Of a DNA stretch of 64,000 bases, positions 1-13,107 are shown in pieces; position 1 is the stretch's first letter; every line of letters begins with the position of its first letter. The position numbers were made by a program, and so were the translations under genes. The stretch covers positions 36,122,787-36,186,786 of the forward strand of contig OZ026599.1 in assembly GCA_964020085.1 (NCBI GenBank), read 5' to 3'. The DNA is from Micromussa lordhowensis. Taxonomy: Eukaryota; Cnidaria; Anthozoa; Scleractinia; Lobophylliidae. The notes beneath the pieces were generated by a model. That model made no database searches. It saw only the letters and a program-made list of their open reading frames with translations, and was not told the DNA's origin.

Positions 1-338
1 GTTTTCTCATCGAGACATCGACATGGTTGATATTTCAGATCTTAGCCTGTTGTTGACAGCACGCGTTGTGCATGTAACATTGGCCAAGCAGCGAACATTT
101 GGATTTGAGTTTCTTCTGAAGTCATTAACATGCGCATTTAGTCAACAATTAGCCTTTTTGCTTGTTGTTCTATTTTCGGCTCCAACAACCAGCAAGGTCG
201 AAACAGCTGTCAATGGTTGCATCCTGGCTTTCAGTGTGGACTCTATTTGTCGTTGTCGTATTTAGTTTTCTTAGAAGTGTCATCCTTGTTTCATTGCACT
301 AACAGTTGAACTGCTTTTTGCTTTTTCTTTCATAACAG

Positions 339-2448
339 ACTTAAGTCGGCACCACAAGCAACTCAGTGACTGGGTTCGGCGTGGTATTGTTCCAAATCCA
401 AACTCCGAGCCCTTAGTAGGTCGTGGTCAGCTGACTTCTGTCTGGCTTGGTGGCCTGGCCAACCCCGGAGCGCTGATGACGTCACTGAGGCACGAGAAGG
501 CTGCCATGGTTGGGTGCACTGTGGACGAGGTACTTTCCACTTTCTAGTTAATCGCTTAAGTGGTAGCTTTTCTTTTTCCGAATACAAGTGTTATGTAACC
601 GTTGGAGTTAAGAACAAAGTCATTGCCATTTTGTGAAAAAAATTTTGCTGAATCCTTCCTTCACAGGTTGAACTTCGTTGTTCATTGGCGAAGTCTTACT
701 TATCACGTGACGAAAGTAGCGATGAGTCGGAGCAAGGCCTGGTGTTGAGTGGGCTGTTCATTGAGGGTGCGTCGCTGGACTTTGATCAAGAATGCCTTGT
801 GGAACCAACGTAAGTATTGTGTGTAGTACAGATTGCTGAAGTAAGATATCATACGGACAGAATTGCACTCCAGTTTTCAAGTCTGTGGCTGATAGAACAC
901 TCGCGTGCGACCATTCAAATTAAATCTATCGAGCAGTTCAATCTTTGAGCAACCTCGTCCCCAGAAAGGCCTTGGGAACGAGGTTGATCTTTGAGATACT
1001 GTTTGTATTTTCAATACTTGAAGCAATGATATTTAATGATTCCTTTTAATGTTGAGATTGACACTCGAGAGTAAAAAGATTTCCCAAGTTGTCTTATCTT
1101 CAAACATTTGGGGGATGCGCGTTTCCGCTGTCAGTAACCATCAGATGCTTCAAGTTTAAGACAACAGTAAAATTTGTTTGCACCGTACAGGCCGTCAAAG
1201 AGCCGGACGAAATGTATACGTGTAGTAAATTGGTGTGTCAAACCAAGGATGTTTAGAGACCCCGTTTTTGGAAATCTTCGTCGGAGGACCCGAAGAGTTT
1301 CTGATTCTTACAATATTATCCAATCAAAAATAGCAGCAGCTTTCTGAAATGCGTCATGTGAGCATAAGTCATCACTTGGCCAAGCGTCATCAGATTACGT
1401 CACGTTGCTTGGTAACATTACTGCCGCGAACTCAGTCAAATCTCCGATACGCGATGTCGACTGGAAAAGGTTGTTATTAACCGTCTGTTTCTTCCTTCCT
1501 GTAATTCATAGGTCGGCCATAATACAATTACCAGACCTCTTTGTGTCAGCTGTCATTACCGACGAGGAGGAACCTGGGCGCGAAGAGAGGAACAAGGCAG
1601 ATGATTTGGACGTTTATCGTTGTCCTGTGTTTATGAATAGGGTGAGTGTCTAGCATTTGTTTTTTTTTTGTTTTTTTTTTGTAGCATTTGGTTTTGGCAC
1701 GAGACTGTTGTCTTGTGATGTAAGATTGTACTGTAGTTTCAGAGTGGTAAAACGTTATAAGCATGCTTGAGTTTTGGCCGCGCGCCAGGCTCCAAGTTTG
1801 AAAAAATGGCGGGAATTTCGTCCATCGTGAAAACAAAAAAGTTACGAACTTTGTTTGCTTTCCCAATATTTTCCCGGCAACCAGCAACATTTTCAGGTAA
1901 CTAATGGAAAATAGTGTTGTTTCCGTGGGGAATCAATTCTTTTTCGCACAGAATTAACCTAAAGAAGGTTTCCGAAACCCTTTATTTCGCGAGGTATATG
2001 AGAAATTTCAGTGCGAAGACACATGTTTTCCACAAACCCTCTTTACATACTGTACCCCTATATTACAGGATCTCTAAGCAGGCAGGGGGAGCCTTGTTTT
2101 CGTAACAGTAAAATGCCGAAAAAAATCTTGCTTGGCCAAGTTTAAATACATGAACCAAGCAAGATGTTAGCGGTCCGCCGTTCTTTCCACTATGGCAGCC
2201 TGCATTATTACCTAAAGGTAGGGCCAGGGATTTGCAGAAGGTTGCGCGGTAAGTTTTTCCGCTCTAAATACTGTAGTTATACCGGAACCCTATACTTAAA
2301 CGCCTTCGTTTTATCTTTTCAGGCTCGACAGTGTTGCTCGTTTACTTTACCCATCAAATGCTCCAAGACCGCGGAGCATTGGATCTTAGCTGGGGTCGCC
2401 ATAGTCTTAGATGCAGGAAACTTGTCCAACTCATGGAAACTTGTGTAA
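339..2448 (+). CDS. Dynein heavy chain, C-terminal four exons (5' part outside window)
   Basis: Motor subunit of a dynein complex; this is the C-terminal domain after the AAA ring. Four exons splice in one frame: 339-529, 667-809, 1512-1641 and 2323-2448, with AG acceptors and GT donors at each junction and a TAA at 2446-2448. Visible family landmarks in order: VWLGGLANPGALMTSLRHE (family: W[LI]xGLFxPxAFLTAxRQ), GLVLSGLFIEGASLD with CLVEP (family: G[LV]xLxGLFLEGARWD), YRCPVFMNR (family: YxCPVYxTxxR) and HWILAGVAIVL close to the stop (family: HWxxRGVAL). The final dozen residues after that motif extend past the usual end. I cannot say whether it is a cytoplasmic or axonemal isoform. No exon was recognised in 1-338, so the rest of the gene lies upstream. 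The long introns (810-1511, 1642-2322) show nothing else recognisable. Confidence 0.85.
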
Positions 2449-3626
2449 AACAATTTTAAACTGCAATGATTTGCAGAATACCTGAACACTGGATTATGCT
2501 TTACCACCCGTACGTGAATCATTTCAAGAATGTTTTAGCGTTCCTAAGAAAGCATTCTTAAGTGTTCGTTGTGTAATTTCAATTTTAGCTCACTTACACT
2601 CCAACACGTTGTAAATAGTTGCGAAGTTGCTCAAAATTAAGGTATTTATTCTTTGTGTGCAAACGAGTGTTGTCTCAGAAAATTCCTGCATTTTTGTGTC
2701 TTTCCTTGCATTAAGTTGTGGAACAACTGTCATTTTTTCGGAAATCTTCGTTAACACAACCTCGATATTTTCCGATTCTTTCTGTCCATCCAGAAACTGT
2801 ATTCAGAAGTCAGGCGAACAACACGGGTATAATCGATTTTTTGAGGGTAGATTTCTGCCTGAAAAGTACAGTAAACCAGCATAAAATGCCATATTTGTAC
2901 AGTTGTGATAGTGTGATAGATTTATTATTGTCTCCGTGTTTCTTTGAGATATTCCCACTTTAATTCCAATCGCCATAAGAGACTTGTTCAATACACTTGT
3001 ACAGCATGACTTCATATGAATATATAAAGTTATTTTTTATAAATAAACAAGTTCATATTCTTCAATCCTTCAAGTGTTCTCTCATCATGGTAATGTTTCA
3101 TTGATCCTTGAGATGTTGTAGGGTGAGCAAATAGTTATTTGTGAGCTATCGTTAGCAGTATGGTGCCGCGTACGTCTGATCTCGCAAGTGTTTACGGATC
3201 TTGGAAAGTTAAGATTGAAACTTCCAAGTGCTTCGTTCGTAATCTGTCAATCTTCCTTAATCTTAACCATCCAACATATTTGTCGATTATCGTCCCTAGA
3301 TAGGTTTCCTCGGCAAGAAATAATAATATTTAGTGGAGTAATTTGTTATGAGGGACAGGTTCCTGCAACGCGAAAGGCAACTTGCCTCGCAACGACTCTG
3401 ACCGTTACAGAACACTTACGACTGAGTGTATTCCTTATACCATTAAAACATAGCTATCATATCAATCATAGCGCGCCTGATTGGCTAACTTTTTATGAAA
3501 AAGAAATGGATGGTTCGTAGAGATGGTTCATGCTGACGTCATTGTCGGTTAAAAAGCGACTTTTCAGCGTGAAAAATGTCTTTCTATGTTATAAAAGCAA
3601 TGATCAATGTCTAGCGTGCGTCCATC

Positions 3627-3676
3627 CAATTCGGGATGCACTTCGATAGTTGGGAGAGCACTTATTAGGTAGCTGC

Positions 3677-3737
<61 letters not shown>

Positions 3738-3743
3738 GAATTG
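3627..3743. repeat. Short foldback (MITE-like) element
   Basis: Arms of about 35 bases (3627-3661 and 3709-3743) are reverse complements apart from a 4-base difference. Each arm carries TTCGGGATGCAC and ATAGTTGGGAGAGCA or their complements. The 47-base centre is unrelated. No coding capacity. Confidence 0.7.
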
Positions 3744-4379
3744 TAAACAATCACGCCTCTCATGCAGGCGCTTAATCTTCACCCAACACTCTCAATACCA
3801 CCCGCGGGGTAGGCTCGATTGCCACCGCTCTCTCGAGTCCAGTCTGCGTTCCTCCCTTCCCACTGGTAATCGAGGCTACCCGTGGGGGGAGCTGAGAGGA
3901 ACATTGAAGGTCACAGCCAAACAAACACAATGTTTTGCCTGGGGCTAATCGTCGAGTGTAACTTAGAACGTTTTCGTTTTAGAATCTGAAAGGTTGGTTG
4001 CGCAGAGGGTTTGGAGGATCCACGACAAATGTAATTCTGCAGGTGAACAGCTGAGAAAATCTGAATACAATATAAGGCTGAGTCTATGCTTTTCTTCGAA
4101 TTCTCCGAGAAACTCCCCTCCCATAAAAAAAAACTACTCGTTGAACAAGTTCTGATCAGTTGGTTTCTTTATTTCAACTGCAGCAAATAAATATTGATAA
4201 TTTCAGCTCACTTAGTCTTCAAAAGTTTCAAATAAATAAATAATACTAACATTTTTTCATGAAAATAAATTGTATAGCTAAATAAAGAATGTACAATGCC
4301 TAGCACTAGGATTGCCACTGTTTTGAGTTCATGGAGAACTACATCAAAGCATAAAAGGAAATCAAAACTATTTATTACA

Positions 4380-4585
4380 GCGGTTTTCAATTGTGTCGTA
4401 AAACCAAAACCAAAGTAATCACTATAGCCAATCACAAAGGACATAGAGAATCCAGTCAACCAATCAAAACTCGAAGTAATTACATGTAGCTGACGGAAAG
4501 CGCGGGAAAATGTGTGCGAGCGCGATTGGATGAAAAAGTGGCGCAAGTTTTTTAAGCCAATCCTGTTGCGAAGTTCATGTAAAAC
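4380..4585 (-). repeat. Dispersed element, partial copy
   Basis: This segment matches 18441-18712 in reverse orientation: the GTTTTCAATTG end, the AAAACCAAAACCAAAGTAAT block, the CAATCAAAACTCGAAGTAAT block and the GCGCGGGAAAA block occur in the same order. The other copy shows terminal inverted repeats; this one lacks a clear second end. Confidence 0.65.
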
Positions 4586-5142
4586 CAATTTTTTTTTTCG
4601 ACCCCCGGACGAAAATCGCTCTGTACTCTCATAAAAAAACTACGCTTATTTGAGAACGTTCGAGAAATGTGAAAAAAAGTTGAAAGTACTCGCTTAGGCC
4701 TCGTGCTTCTACATTTCTCTAGTGTTCTAAAATGTCCCTCGCGTTTTAATGTACAATCATGAAAATTGGATTCTGCGCTCTTTGATTGGACTAAAAACTT
4801 AGGGTCACTCATAAAATTGTTAACATAGGCCTTTCGATTGGCTTGATCGAAACATTACAATGACTTTTTAAAACAGCAGAAGCTATCCACTGAAACGTGG
4901 ACATAATTCTCGACAATTCAGATTCAGTCATGATACGCATAGCTAGGCATTTAAATAGACGATTCGATTGATGCCTTGAGCTAGTGTATTTCTTTTAATT
5001 CCAAGCTTTTGCCGATCTCCGGCATCGTCAGTGAATTTATAGAAAATAATCCCCTGTGAACGATATAGAAAGCGATTTAGGTGACACGAATAATAAGGAC
5101 AATGAGTTGTCCAAATGTGGCGATGGTAACACACAATAACAT

Positions 5143-5202
5143 ATATAATCATAAAAACTACAATTTCCTCGATTGTGATTGGTTTAAAAAATCTCCTATT
5201 TT

Positions 5203-5244
<42 letters not shown>

Positions 5245-5472
5245 TGGACAGTTCAAATAAGCCAATCACATTCAAAGTTGTAGGTTAAATAAACCAATCA
5301 CATTTAAAATTGTAGTTTAAATCAACCAATCTCAATTTCAGAGCGACATGAAACAATTTACGCCTCCTTTGTCAGTCTGTTAATGCAAATTTTCCCTTTC
5401 TTTTATACACTTGGCTATTCTTCTTTTCTCGAAAATTGTAATTTTTATGATTAATTGTTAATAAGACTTCGT

Positions 5473-5503
<31 letters not shown>

Positions 5504-5573
5504 GATAAACAAATCATCACTTGTATAATTACAGACCGAATTGACTCCACTCAGTCCTATTACCATTACAAAT
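5143..5573 (+). repeat. Dispersed repeat with internal palindrome, copy 1
   Basis: Shares long blocks with 30157-30547 in the same orientation, for example TACAATTTCCTCGAT, AGTTTAAATCAACCAATCTC and TTTACGCCTCC. Its 3' part holds an inverted repeat around TTCGGTCTGTAATCATAC and its complement. Non-coding; probably a non-autonomous DNA transposon. Confidence 0.65.
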
Positions 5574-5776
5574 CGCTACTGAATAGTAGCGAGAACAAAA
5601 GATCTAAGCAGTCCAGTTTGAAATAAAAGGTCTCTGAGTTTAATACATTCTTACCGGGAATTAATTTCGGGCTTACACTATCGGATAACTCAGGCATATT
5701 CTTCGTATTTTTAACTGAGAAAATAGTCAATGACACACACGGTCTGAAATCATGCAACACTAGATAACGACTTAGG

Positions 5777-8700
5777 TCACCTACGCTGTATCAGATTGGT
5801 CAATTCTTTTATCAATAACGTAATAAAGATCATAACAAACAAAACAAAACCGATTTTCTGATAAATGGGATTTTTATACTGGCAAATCACGTGATGTTTA
5901 CCCGGGGGAAGTACCACGCCCATCAGGTTTGGTGTCACGTGATGCACGGGAATCTCGTGCCAGTCACGTGCTTGGTCAGTTGCATCTGCTAACGAGTGGA
6001 AGGCGCATTTCCAGAACGGATGATACGTCACTTTGAGCAGCAGGTGCTCGGTTTGATAGAAATTCTGAAAAAAAAAAGAAAAAAAGAACTACAGGCTTTA
6101 TAAAGTGCTTTTGGCTAACCGTACGAATAACGTTCATTCAGAGACAAAGCTGCCAATCAAAAAGAAAGAAAAAGTGAAGCCTTGGAGCCAAGGCTGGCTC
6201 ATAGCTGCCGGAGCTTATCCCGGTTTCTGTAGCATTAAGCGGTTAGAAGTATTTCTACTTCCCCTGGACAGGATGCTAGTCCATCGCAGGTCACTTCCCC
6301 GCAATTTGGTTCCCCAACAAATAGCAGGTACCCATTTATACACCTGGGTGGAGAGAGGCACTGTGAGAGTAAAGTGTCTTGTCCAAGAACACAACACACT
6401 GTCCCCGGCCAGGGCTCGAACCCAGACCGCTCGCTCCGGAGTCGAGCGCACTAACCATGAGGCCACCGCGCCTCCCACAAGCTGTCAATCAAAGGGTGCT
6501 AATACTGACTGTTACTTTCAGCTAGCTCGTCAAACATCGCGTTATAGGTTCCGCTAGCATCAAAATGATGGCAGCAATCTGGCCTTATATCACATAAGGA
6601 TTCCCAATTGCGTAATGTGCCATTCAACTTGAAAAAAGTGCGAAAAAAACAATGAAAAGAAACTATCTTGATAACTTCATATGAATTTTGTGACGCAGTT
6701 TAAGGCATTTGATTTTTTCCCCCTGGTTATTTCTCATCACTTCATTCTCAAAACTCCCTTGAACTGCGGTCATAAAATCGTCAACTGTAATAACTGGATA
6801 ACTAGCATACCTCGCTCCAAGCCCTCTCGTCCACGTGCACATAAGCTTTGTAGAAATTCCTTCCAACTTCTTCCTGTAAAACTCGCGACAAGACATGTTC
6901 CGCATCTCGCCCAAACTTTATGTCAGTATAGAACACAGTCTCTGGAACTGACCTCTTAGTTACGAACCAACTTGTCTCAAATTCATTTGAAGGAAGAAGC
7001 CTCCTCAGGAAACTTGCATGTTCATTTTTCTCTGAAACCGAGATTTCGAAAGGTGGGTTGTGCGAAGCGCTTGAAGGATTCACGGCCAACAGAATTCTGT
7101 AGGTGAACAGCTCAGTGGATCTTGACACCGCTTCGCGCATGCCCTTTAGGTCACCAACAACAGCCCCTGGGACGTGTGCGAACTCAAAATACCCATACCT
7201 CTCTTGTAGCGCTCTAACATAAACCTCTATGTCACCTATAGAAGTCAGATGACTAAGCTGACAAGCCTCCAAGAAATAGTCAGGTACCTCAATCCTAGAT
7301 GTAGCAAGGAAGCGAATGTTGTAGAGTCGCAAGAGATCTGGGAACCATGGTGTAATGTCAAGATTGGGCTGCAACAGTTCAAGGTAGTACAAAGACAGCG
7401 TGTCGTGATAGCCTCGTGAGTAGGTGAGGATTCCTGAGTGAAAATAATGGCACTGATGAATACAAGCGGTGTTTGGCTGCTTAAATCTCTCTCCGCGTAT
7501 GGAAGAGAGCAAAGAGGTACTTTTTCACTAATTCACCAAATCAAAACAATTTCTTTTAGTATATATCAAGCTCTAGAGGGCCCAACATAGATTTGTCGAG
7601 ATGCAGGATGAGAGCTAAAATGAAGGCGGGATACGGGATGTCAGACCTTTTGTTGGCGGGATGCGGGATAAAAATAATTTTAATAGTTTCGGCGAAAGCA
7701 GAATTTGCTCAGGTTGACAGGCGGGATGGGGATAGTTTTAAAACCGACGGCGGAATGTGGGTAGATACTTGTCCCAGTCAGAGAACTGGGGCAAGATGGC
7801 ATGATTGAGGCTAAATTAGTGGCGGGATGAGGGATTAAAAAAGCCTAGGATCGACCCTCACTCTATGCAACTTCATATAAAAGATCGAATGAGCTTTAAC
7901 TACCAAAATAAAATTTATCAATTTCACCAGGTCAAGGAGTTCGCAGTAGCCCCCTACGCAGCGGTGATTTTAGTTATTCACCTCATTTCTCCCCAGGGAT
8001 GTGAAGAAAGGGGTGACGCGTCAAAAATGCCTGCGTAGGAGGAAGGGAGGGACTGTTGAGTGGCGTTATCCGCTCTTCGGAACAACCGAGGATAATGCAG
8101 CAATTAACAAAGATCAATTTACCGGGCTTTTTACTGTGATGGGGTAAAACGGCTAAATACCAAGGACCACCAGTGCCTGTAAACAAACACAAAGAAAGAG
8201 TGAAAGAAGCTAGGCAAAAATAAAACTGACAATGGCCGATATGATAAGCACTGAAAGTCCGGTTCTCACTTGCGACGCAGTCATAAGAAGCTAATGCGCT
8301 AGTCAAGACAGCTGCGATACAAGCATAAAGAAGAACGCAAGGCTTTGACATTCTTATACGTATCCAGCTATGTCGCGCCCATCCTCACTAGCGGCATAAG
8401 ATTCTTTTATGCTTGTGCTTGTGAGGACCGGGCTTTAGGATTTTTACTGTTGATAAAGTTTAATCCACCTCTTACTTATCCGCAATTAAACGGTTCATCG
8501 CAAAAAGTTTTTGCACCCCACACCCATTTTGGAGGAATATAAATATTTTGTTAGAGTCCTTTGTGTTGTTGACGAAATTAGAGCGATAACAACTGCTTAT
8601 AAACCGAGAGCGAGGTCTTTACGGGAAAATATCAAACCGAGACCTTGCCGTATAGACCGGGCGATAACGAGGTCAAAACGGCTACAAACACAAGTCATAT

Positions 8701-11700
8701 AATAATGTGCCAGAATATTGAACGCATCGGCAGGATATAGTTGACCAGGCGTGATGTCAAGCAAATATTTCTTGGTCAATGTTTCTGAGGCTGAGAGGAA
8801 AAAAGGGTGGTCGCAAAACGGTTTTGAAAGGTAGATGTTGATAGAGGAAGAATTTTCCTCTTCAGAAGCGAAGACAAAAGAGACGACTTGACTATAATCC
8901 GAGAATGAAGAAACCAAAGGTGTGCAAGTTTACAAAAAATCTGGATTTAAAATCTAGATTTAAGTATTTAATCTCGACCTGAGTAAATTGAGTCAGGGAC
9001 TTGAAACGTCGCAGACTATGAATTTCTTTTTTCAGCCAAGTGCTGAACGTAGTAACGCAAAACTAAACCAAATGCGAATTCAGTGCTGTTAAAACCACTC
9101 AATATATACCAAATCTGAATTACATTCTGAATCTGCATTATATTGGGAGATACTAAGGCCCCGTTCAAACTACGTTGAAGGAATTTGAAAATGGAGTTTC
9201 ACTCTGAAAACGTATCAAATGTTTTCCGTTTACACTACGCCGGAGAAATTTTAAAACGCAACAATCAGCGGCCATTTTGAATTTGTGTTTGACAGGGGAA
9301 TATAATGACTATCATAACCTCATCGTTTTCGAAAAGCTTCGTTTCCAAATTGTTTTCAGTCCACACTCAAATGCTAAGCCGGCGTTTTCATATTCCTAGG
9401 GTTTGAAGAGCGTTTCCAAAAAGCTTCGTTTACGTGACGGATTAGTAATGTGTACGGAAGACCTAACCGGAGAAAGTTGTGAAAGAAAGCTGTGTTTTCA
9501 AATTCCTCCGGTGTAGTGGACGGGGCGTAAAGAAGCATTGGGAATCCATTATCTAAAGAAAAGGCTGTTATAAAACTTGCACTTCAAGAAACAAAATAAA
9601 GCAGAAATTCAAATAAAACAGGGCAAATGTTTACTCACCTAACACTTTCTGTGCTAAGACGCGCCCATTGTTGGGAAAAGATGTCATTTCTTTAAATCTT
9701 TCGAGCGAACCCTGGGTGTCGGTCAGTGTCAACAGAGAATTCATTTGTTGAAGCTGAGAGCTGAGATAAACTGGAGGAATTACCAGCATGACTGTCATTA
9801 GGATGAAGTGACTTTTAAAGAACGCGTTTGATATCCGGCAGAAAGTCGCGCACAAGAAGCGAAGGATGCGTGCGAATGAGACTGCCATGAGAAGCAATCC
9901 GCAAAAATGGATTCCATTTAAATAGCGAATAACCTCGATTTCCTTATGAAAAGGAACTAAGTCGTACACGGCACCCAAAGCCGTCCTTCCGAGAAAAAGA
10001 AATATCGTTACGGAAAAAAGCGTGCCGAGCCAAATGTACAATGTTTGTCGTTTCGTACGGAGGTCACTTTCTTCGTTTTTTCGATACGTTAAACAAACAC
10101 ACGATAAACCCGCTAATAATCCCATGGTAATGAACGGCAATTTTCTTCCGTGGTCGAACATTTCGCCGGAAAGTAAATTTCTGATGACAAATTCAAACTT
10201 GTATCCATTTTCGCTGTCATTCTTCCAAGGCAGACCTCCGACATAGCAAACGTTTATCAACAAAGGCACTACCCACCAAGCCAAGAGCAAAACACTGGTA
10301 ACGTGTATGTAGGCCGCGCGCCATATTGAAGGCGAAGACAGTTTTCTTCTGTAAGGAAGTGGGTTGGAAAACAGATCTATCACAACAATTACGGCTGTTA
10401 CAACGCCGAGGTAGATGCCAAAGAACGTATGCGCGGTAAAGTTCAGGACTGCAAGTAGAACGGTTCCATTTCGTGAGCCACTGCCATAAAGAACGTACTG
10501 ATACAAAAACCCAACTGAAAGGAAAAGAAACAAAAGGTCATTTAAAACGTGTACCAATGTTTATACCTAATTAATTTTACTGTTTTGGTGCGCTTCGGCG
10601 GCATATCCGAGGCAAGTTTTGATCAAGCCACGGTTCGTATTTTGGTCGGAGACGTAGTCGATCCAAATACCAATGATGCATCGCCGATCCTGATATATCG
10701 TTGAAGCGAAAAAAAGGTACGATTTACGGTTATTAACCGTACCCAAATTCGGCCAAGTGAGTATGATATACCACCCATATCAGGTCAGTGACTTGATATC
10801 GTACGATATCAAGACTAGACACGGCTTCTGATTGGCGAATTGCGTATTTGAGTACGGCAAACTGACTAACAATTTTCTTCAAAGAAAAGTCAAATGATAA
10901 AGCGCAACTGACTTTCGAGAAATTAAAACAAGAGTGAAAAGGAAGCGTGCCTGAATTGGAAAGAGCAGAAGAAAAGAAATGTATGACTTGATGACTTTAG
11001 AACACTTTATTTAACTTCGTATTGGTTAAAGGAACGACATCTGCGTTTTCATTGGTTGTGCATAGTATCAAAAGTGCTCAACTTACTACTACAAAAGGAG
11101 TAAAGAAGATAAAAAGGCTTATTTTATGATATTTTTCACGTTGCGCGGTAAACAAGAAAGTTCTTGAACTCTGTATTGATAGCGAAGAAGAACTGATTGA
11201 TTCGTTTGCAGTCGAGCAGCGGGGCTTAAAAAAGACATAATAGTATCAATAACATCAACTCGAAGTCATTCGCGAACTTTTCACCATAAAAGTTCAATTT
11301 ATCCACACACGGAAGTTCCCCGGTGGCGAGGTGGTTAGGCGGGGGAGCCTTACTTTGATGTAACCGGAAGTGCCTTGATAAACAGATACATTTACTACAA
11401 AATATCGCGGTGTCGAGCGGTGTGCGTGAACAGTCGAGAGCTTCCTGATTCGTTGTTTTACGTCCCAAACCCCAAACCCACAAAGCAACTTCCTCGGGTT
11501 TTTGCTTTTGTTGCTTTTCTCACACATGGCGATTTATCGCGTGTAACAACTTTTTCCGCACGTAGCCGCTTCCACCGTTCTACATGTGTTTGCTTCGTGG
11601 TCTGATTGATGAACTCGATTTAGCACTTTTTGCCGCTATTTTGACCCTAGTGTCCCCGTGATTACGTGCGATTGTGGTTTTACAAGCTAATCAAAATCCT

Positions 11701-12983
11701 CTAACAGTGTAACTTATATCATCGCCCACCAATTGCGACTGAAAAACAAACCATCACTTATTTACCTCTTGGCCTACTCTCTTGGCCTAAAGTCAATTCG
11801 GCGGGCAACTATCAGCCGATAGTTCCTCGATAGATAAAAATTGCTAAAAATAGATAGTGAGTAGCGTTGCCAATCAGAGAACAGCATTCGTGAAAGAACT
11901 CTAGTAGATTTACACTAAAACGAAAACAACACAAGGACCCAAGAACCGGCTGAACACTAGCATGTTGGACTCTGGATTACGAGGCTATCCAACCATTTAT
12001 TTTACAGTGACAGCGGCAAAAAGCAAAAACGCAAATACCAATATTGTAAAGAAGATATTGACAATATTTTAAAAAAGGCAGTGGCAAATCAAATTGCCGA
12101 ACTTAAATTCGTTTCTTTTTGCATATGCAGGCGTAAAAAGTTTAACTCTTTTCGGTGGTTAATCATCTCAACTTTTGGCTTGAAAATGGAGAACTTCAAT
12201 GTTAGAGTGTGAGGCAGTTTTGCAGGGAACTGCCCGCGCCTACGCGGAGTGCGTTTGACTCAGTACTGACTATACTGAGTACTGTCAAATCCCATTCAGT
12301 GCCTCTCGAACAAAATCAGGAATAGCACTTCTTTTCAAAAATAAAAATCACCTGCTAGAGGAAATATTGCCATTCCATAAGCCTGTGTAAAAATTCCATA
12401 CTCCTGGAATGCATCGAGCTCCAGTCCAAACTTCCGCCAACTGTGAATAGAATGCACACAGAGCGCGGCTAGTGTTGCCTCGAGTCGTGTCATGCCTAGC
12501 TTGCGTAGACCAACAAACCACGTCCAGGGCATGGACGAGAGGAGAATTACAAACATCCATCGAAACAGCAAGAGAGGACTGAGAAACCTTCAATGAGTAA
12601 AGTTAACCAAATTAGTTTGATTTGACCAGTTAGAGTTATCAACAATAATTATTCCTCTCCCCCCTTGCCCATTTGTGCATTATTAAGTGAAATGGAACTC
12701 CTTTGCACACCACTAGCAGGGGTGTACAATAATTGGCAGATTTACAAGTCAGAAGAGCAAGTTCAAATTATTGTCTACATCCACACTCTACTCTTCAATA
12801 CCTAACAGTCTCAAGAAGAGAAAATAAAAGTTAAGTGTGACTACAAAGTTTAATCAGCACACTACTTCCTTAATTGTGTTGTAAATAATGTTTCCAATTT
12901 TCCCACGGGGGATGGGGGTTAACAACTGGGCCAGATGCAAAGTAAATGGAATTTCCCTGTTGACACTGAGTATATTTAACTGC

Positions 12984-13018
<35 letters not shown>

Positions 13019-13074
13019 AAGTGTTATTATTCAGACATGGGTATCAAGGGATGAGTATAAGTATTATTAATTAT

Positions 13075-13107
<33 letters not shown>

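Larger units (their letters stand above)
2449..5776. other. Intergenic region between dynein and the membrane-protein gene; repeats only
   Basis: No coding exon was found on either strand. The ORFs present are short, have no recognisable motif and overlap repeats. The stretch holds a short inverted-repeat element at 3627-3743, a copy of a dispersed element at 4380-4585 (inverted relative at 18441-18712) and a copy of another dispersed repeat at 5143-5573 (same-orientation relative at 30157-30547). Confidence 0.6.

Noticed and set aside
6420..6476. A possible tRNA gene (A and B boxes on the minus strand)
   Set aside because: It is the head of a SINE flanked by a target duplication. The acceptor and anticodon arms do not form, and the same head occurs at 60769-61050.
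7983..8351. A minus-strand frame beginning like a signal peptide (MSKPCVLLYACIAAVLTSALA)
   Set aside because: It overlaps the 54-nt exon of the membrane-protein gene, runs through intron sequence in the wrong splice context and has no partner exon.
11300..11600. Overlapping frames on both strands of about 80 codons in intron 2 of the membrane-protein gene
   Set aside because: No family motif and no compatible splice sites. GGTGGCGAGGTGGTTAGGCG looks like a degenerate tRNA-like repeat head, but nothing more of a SINE follows.
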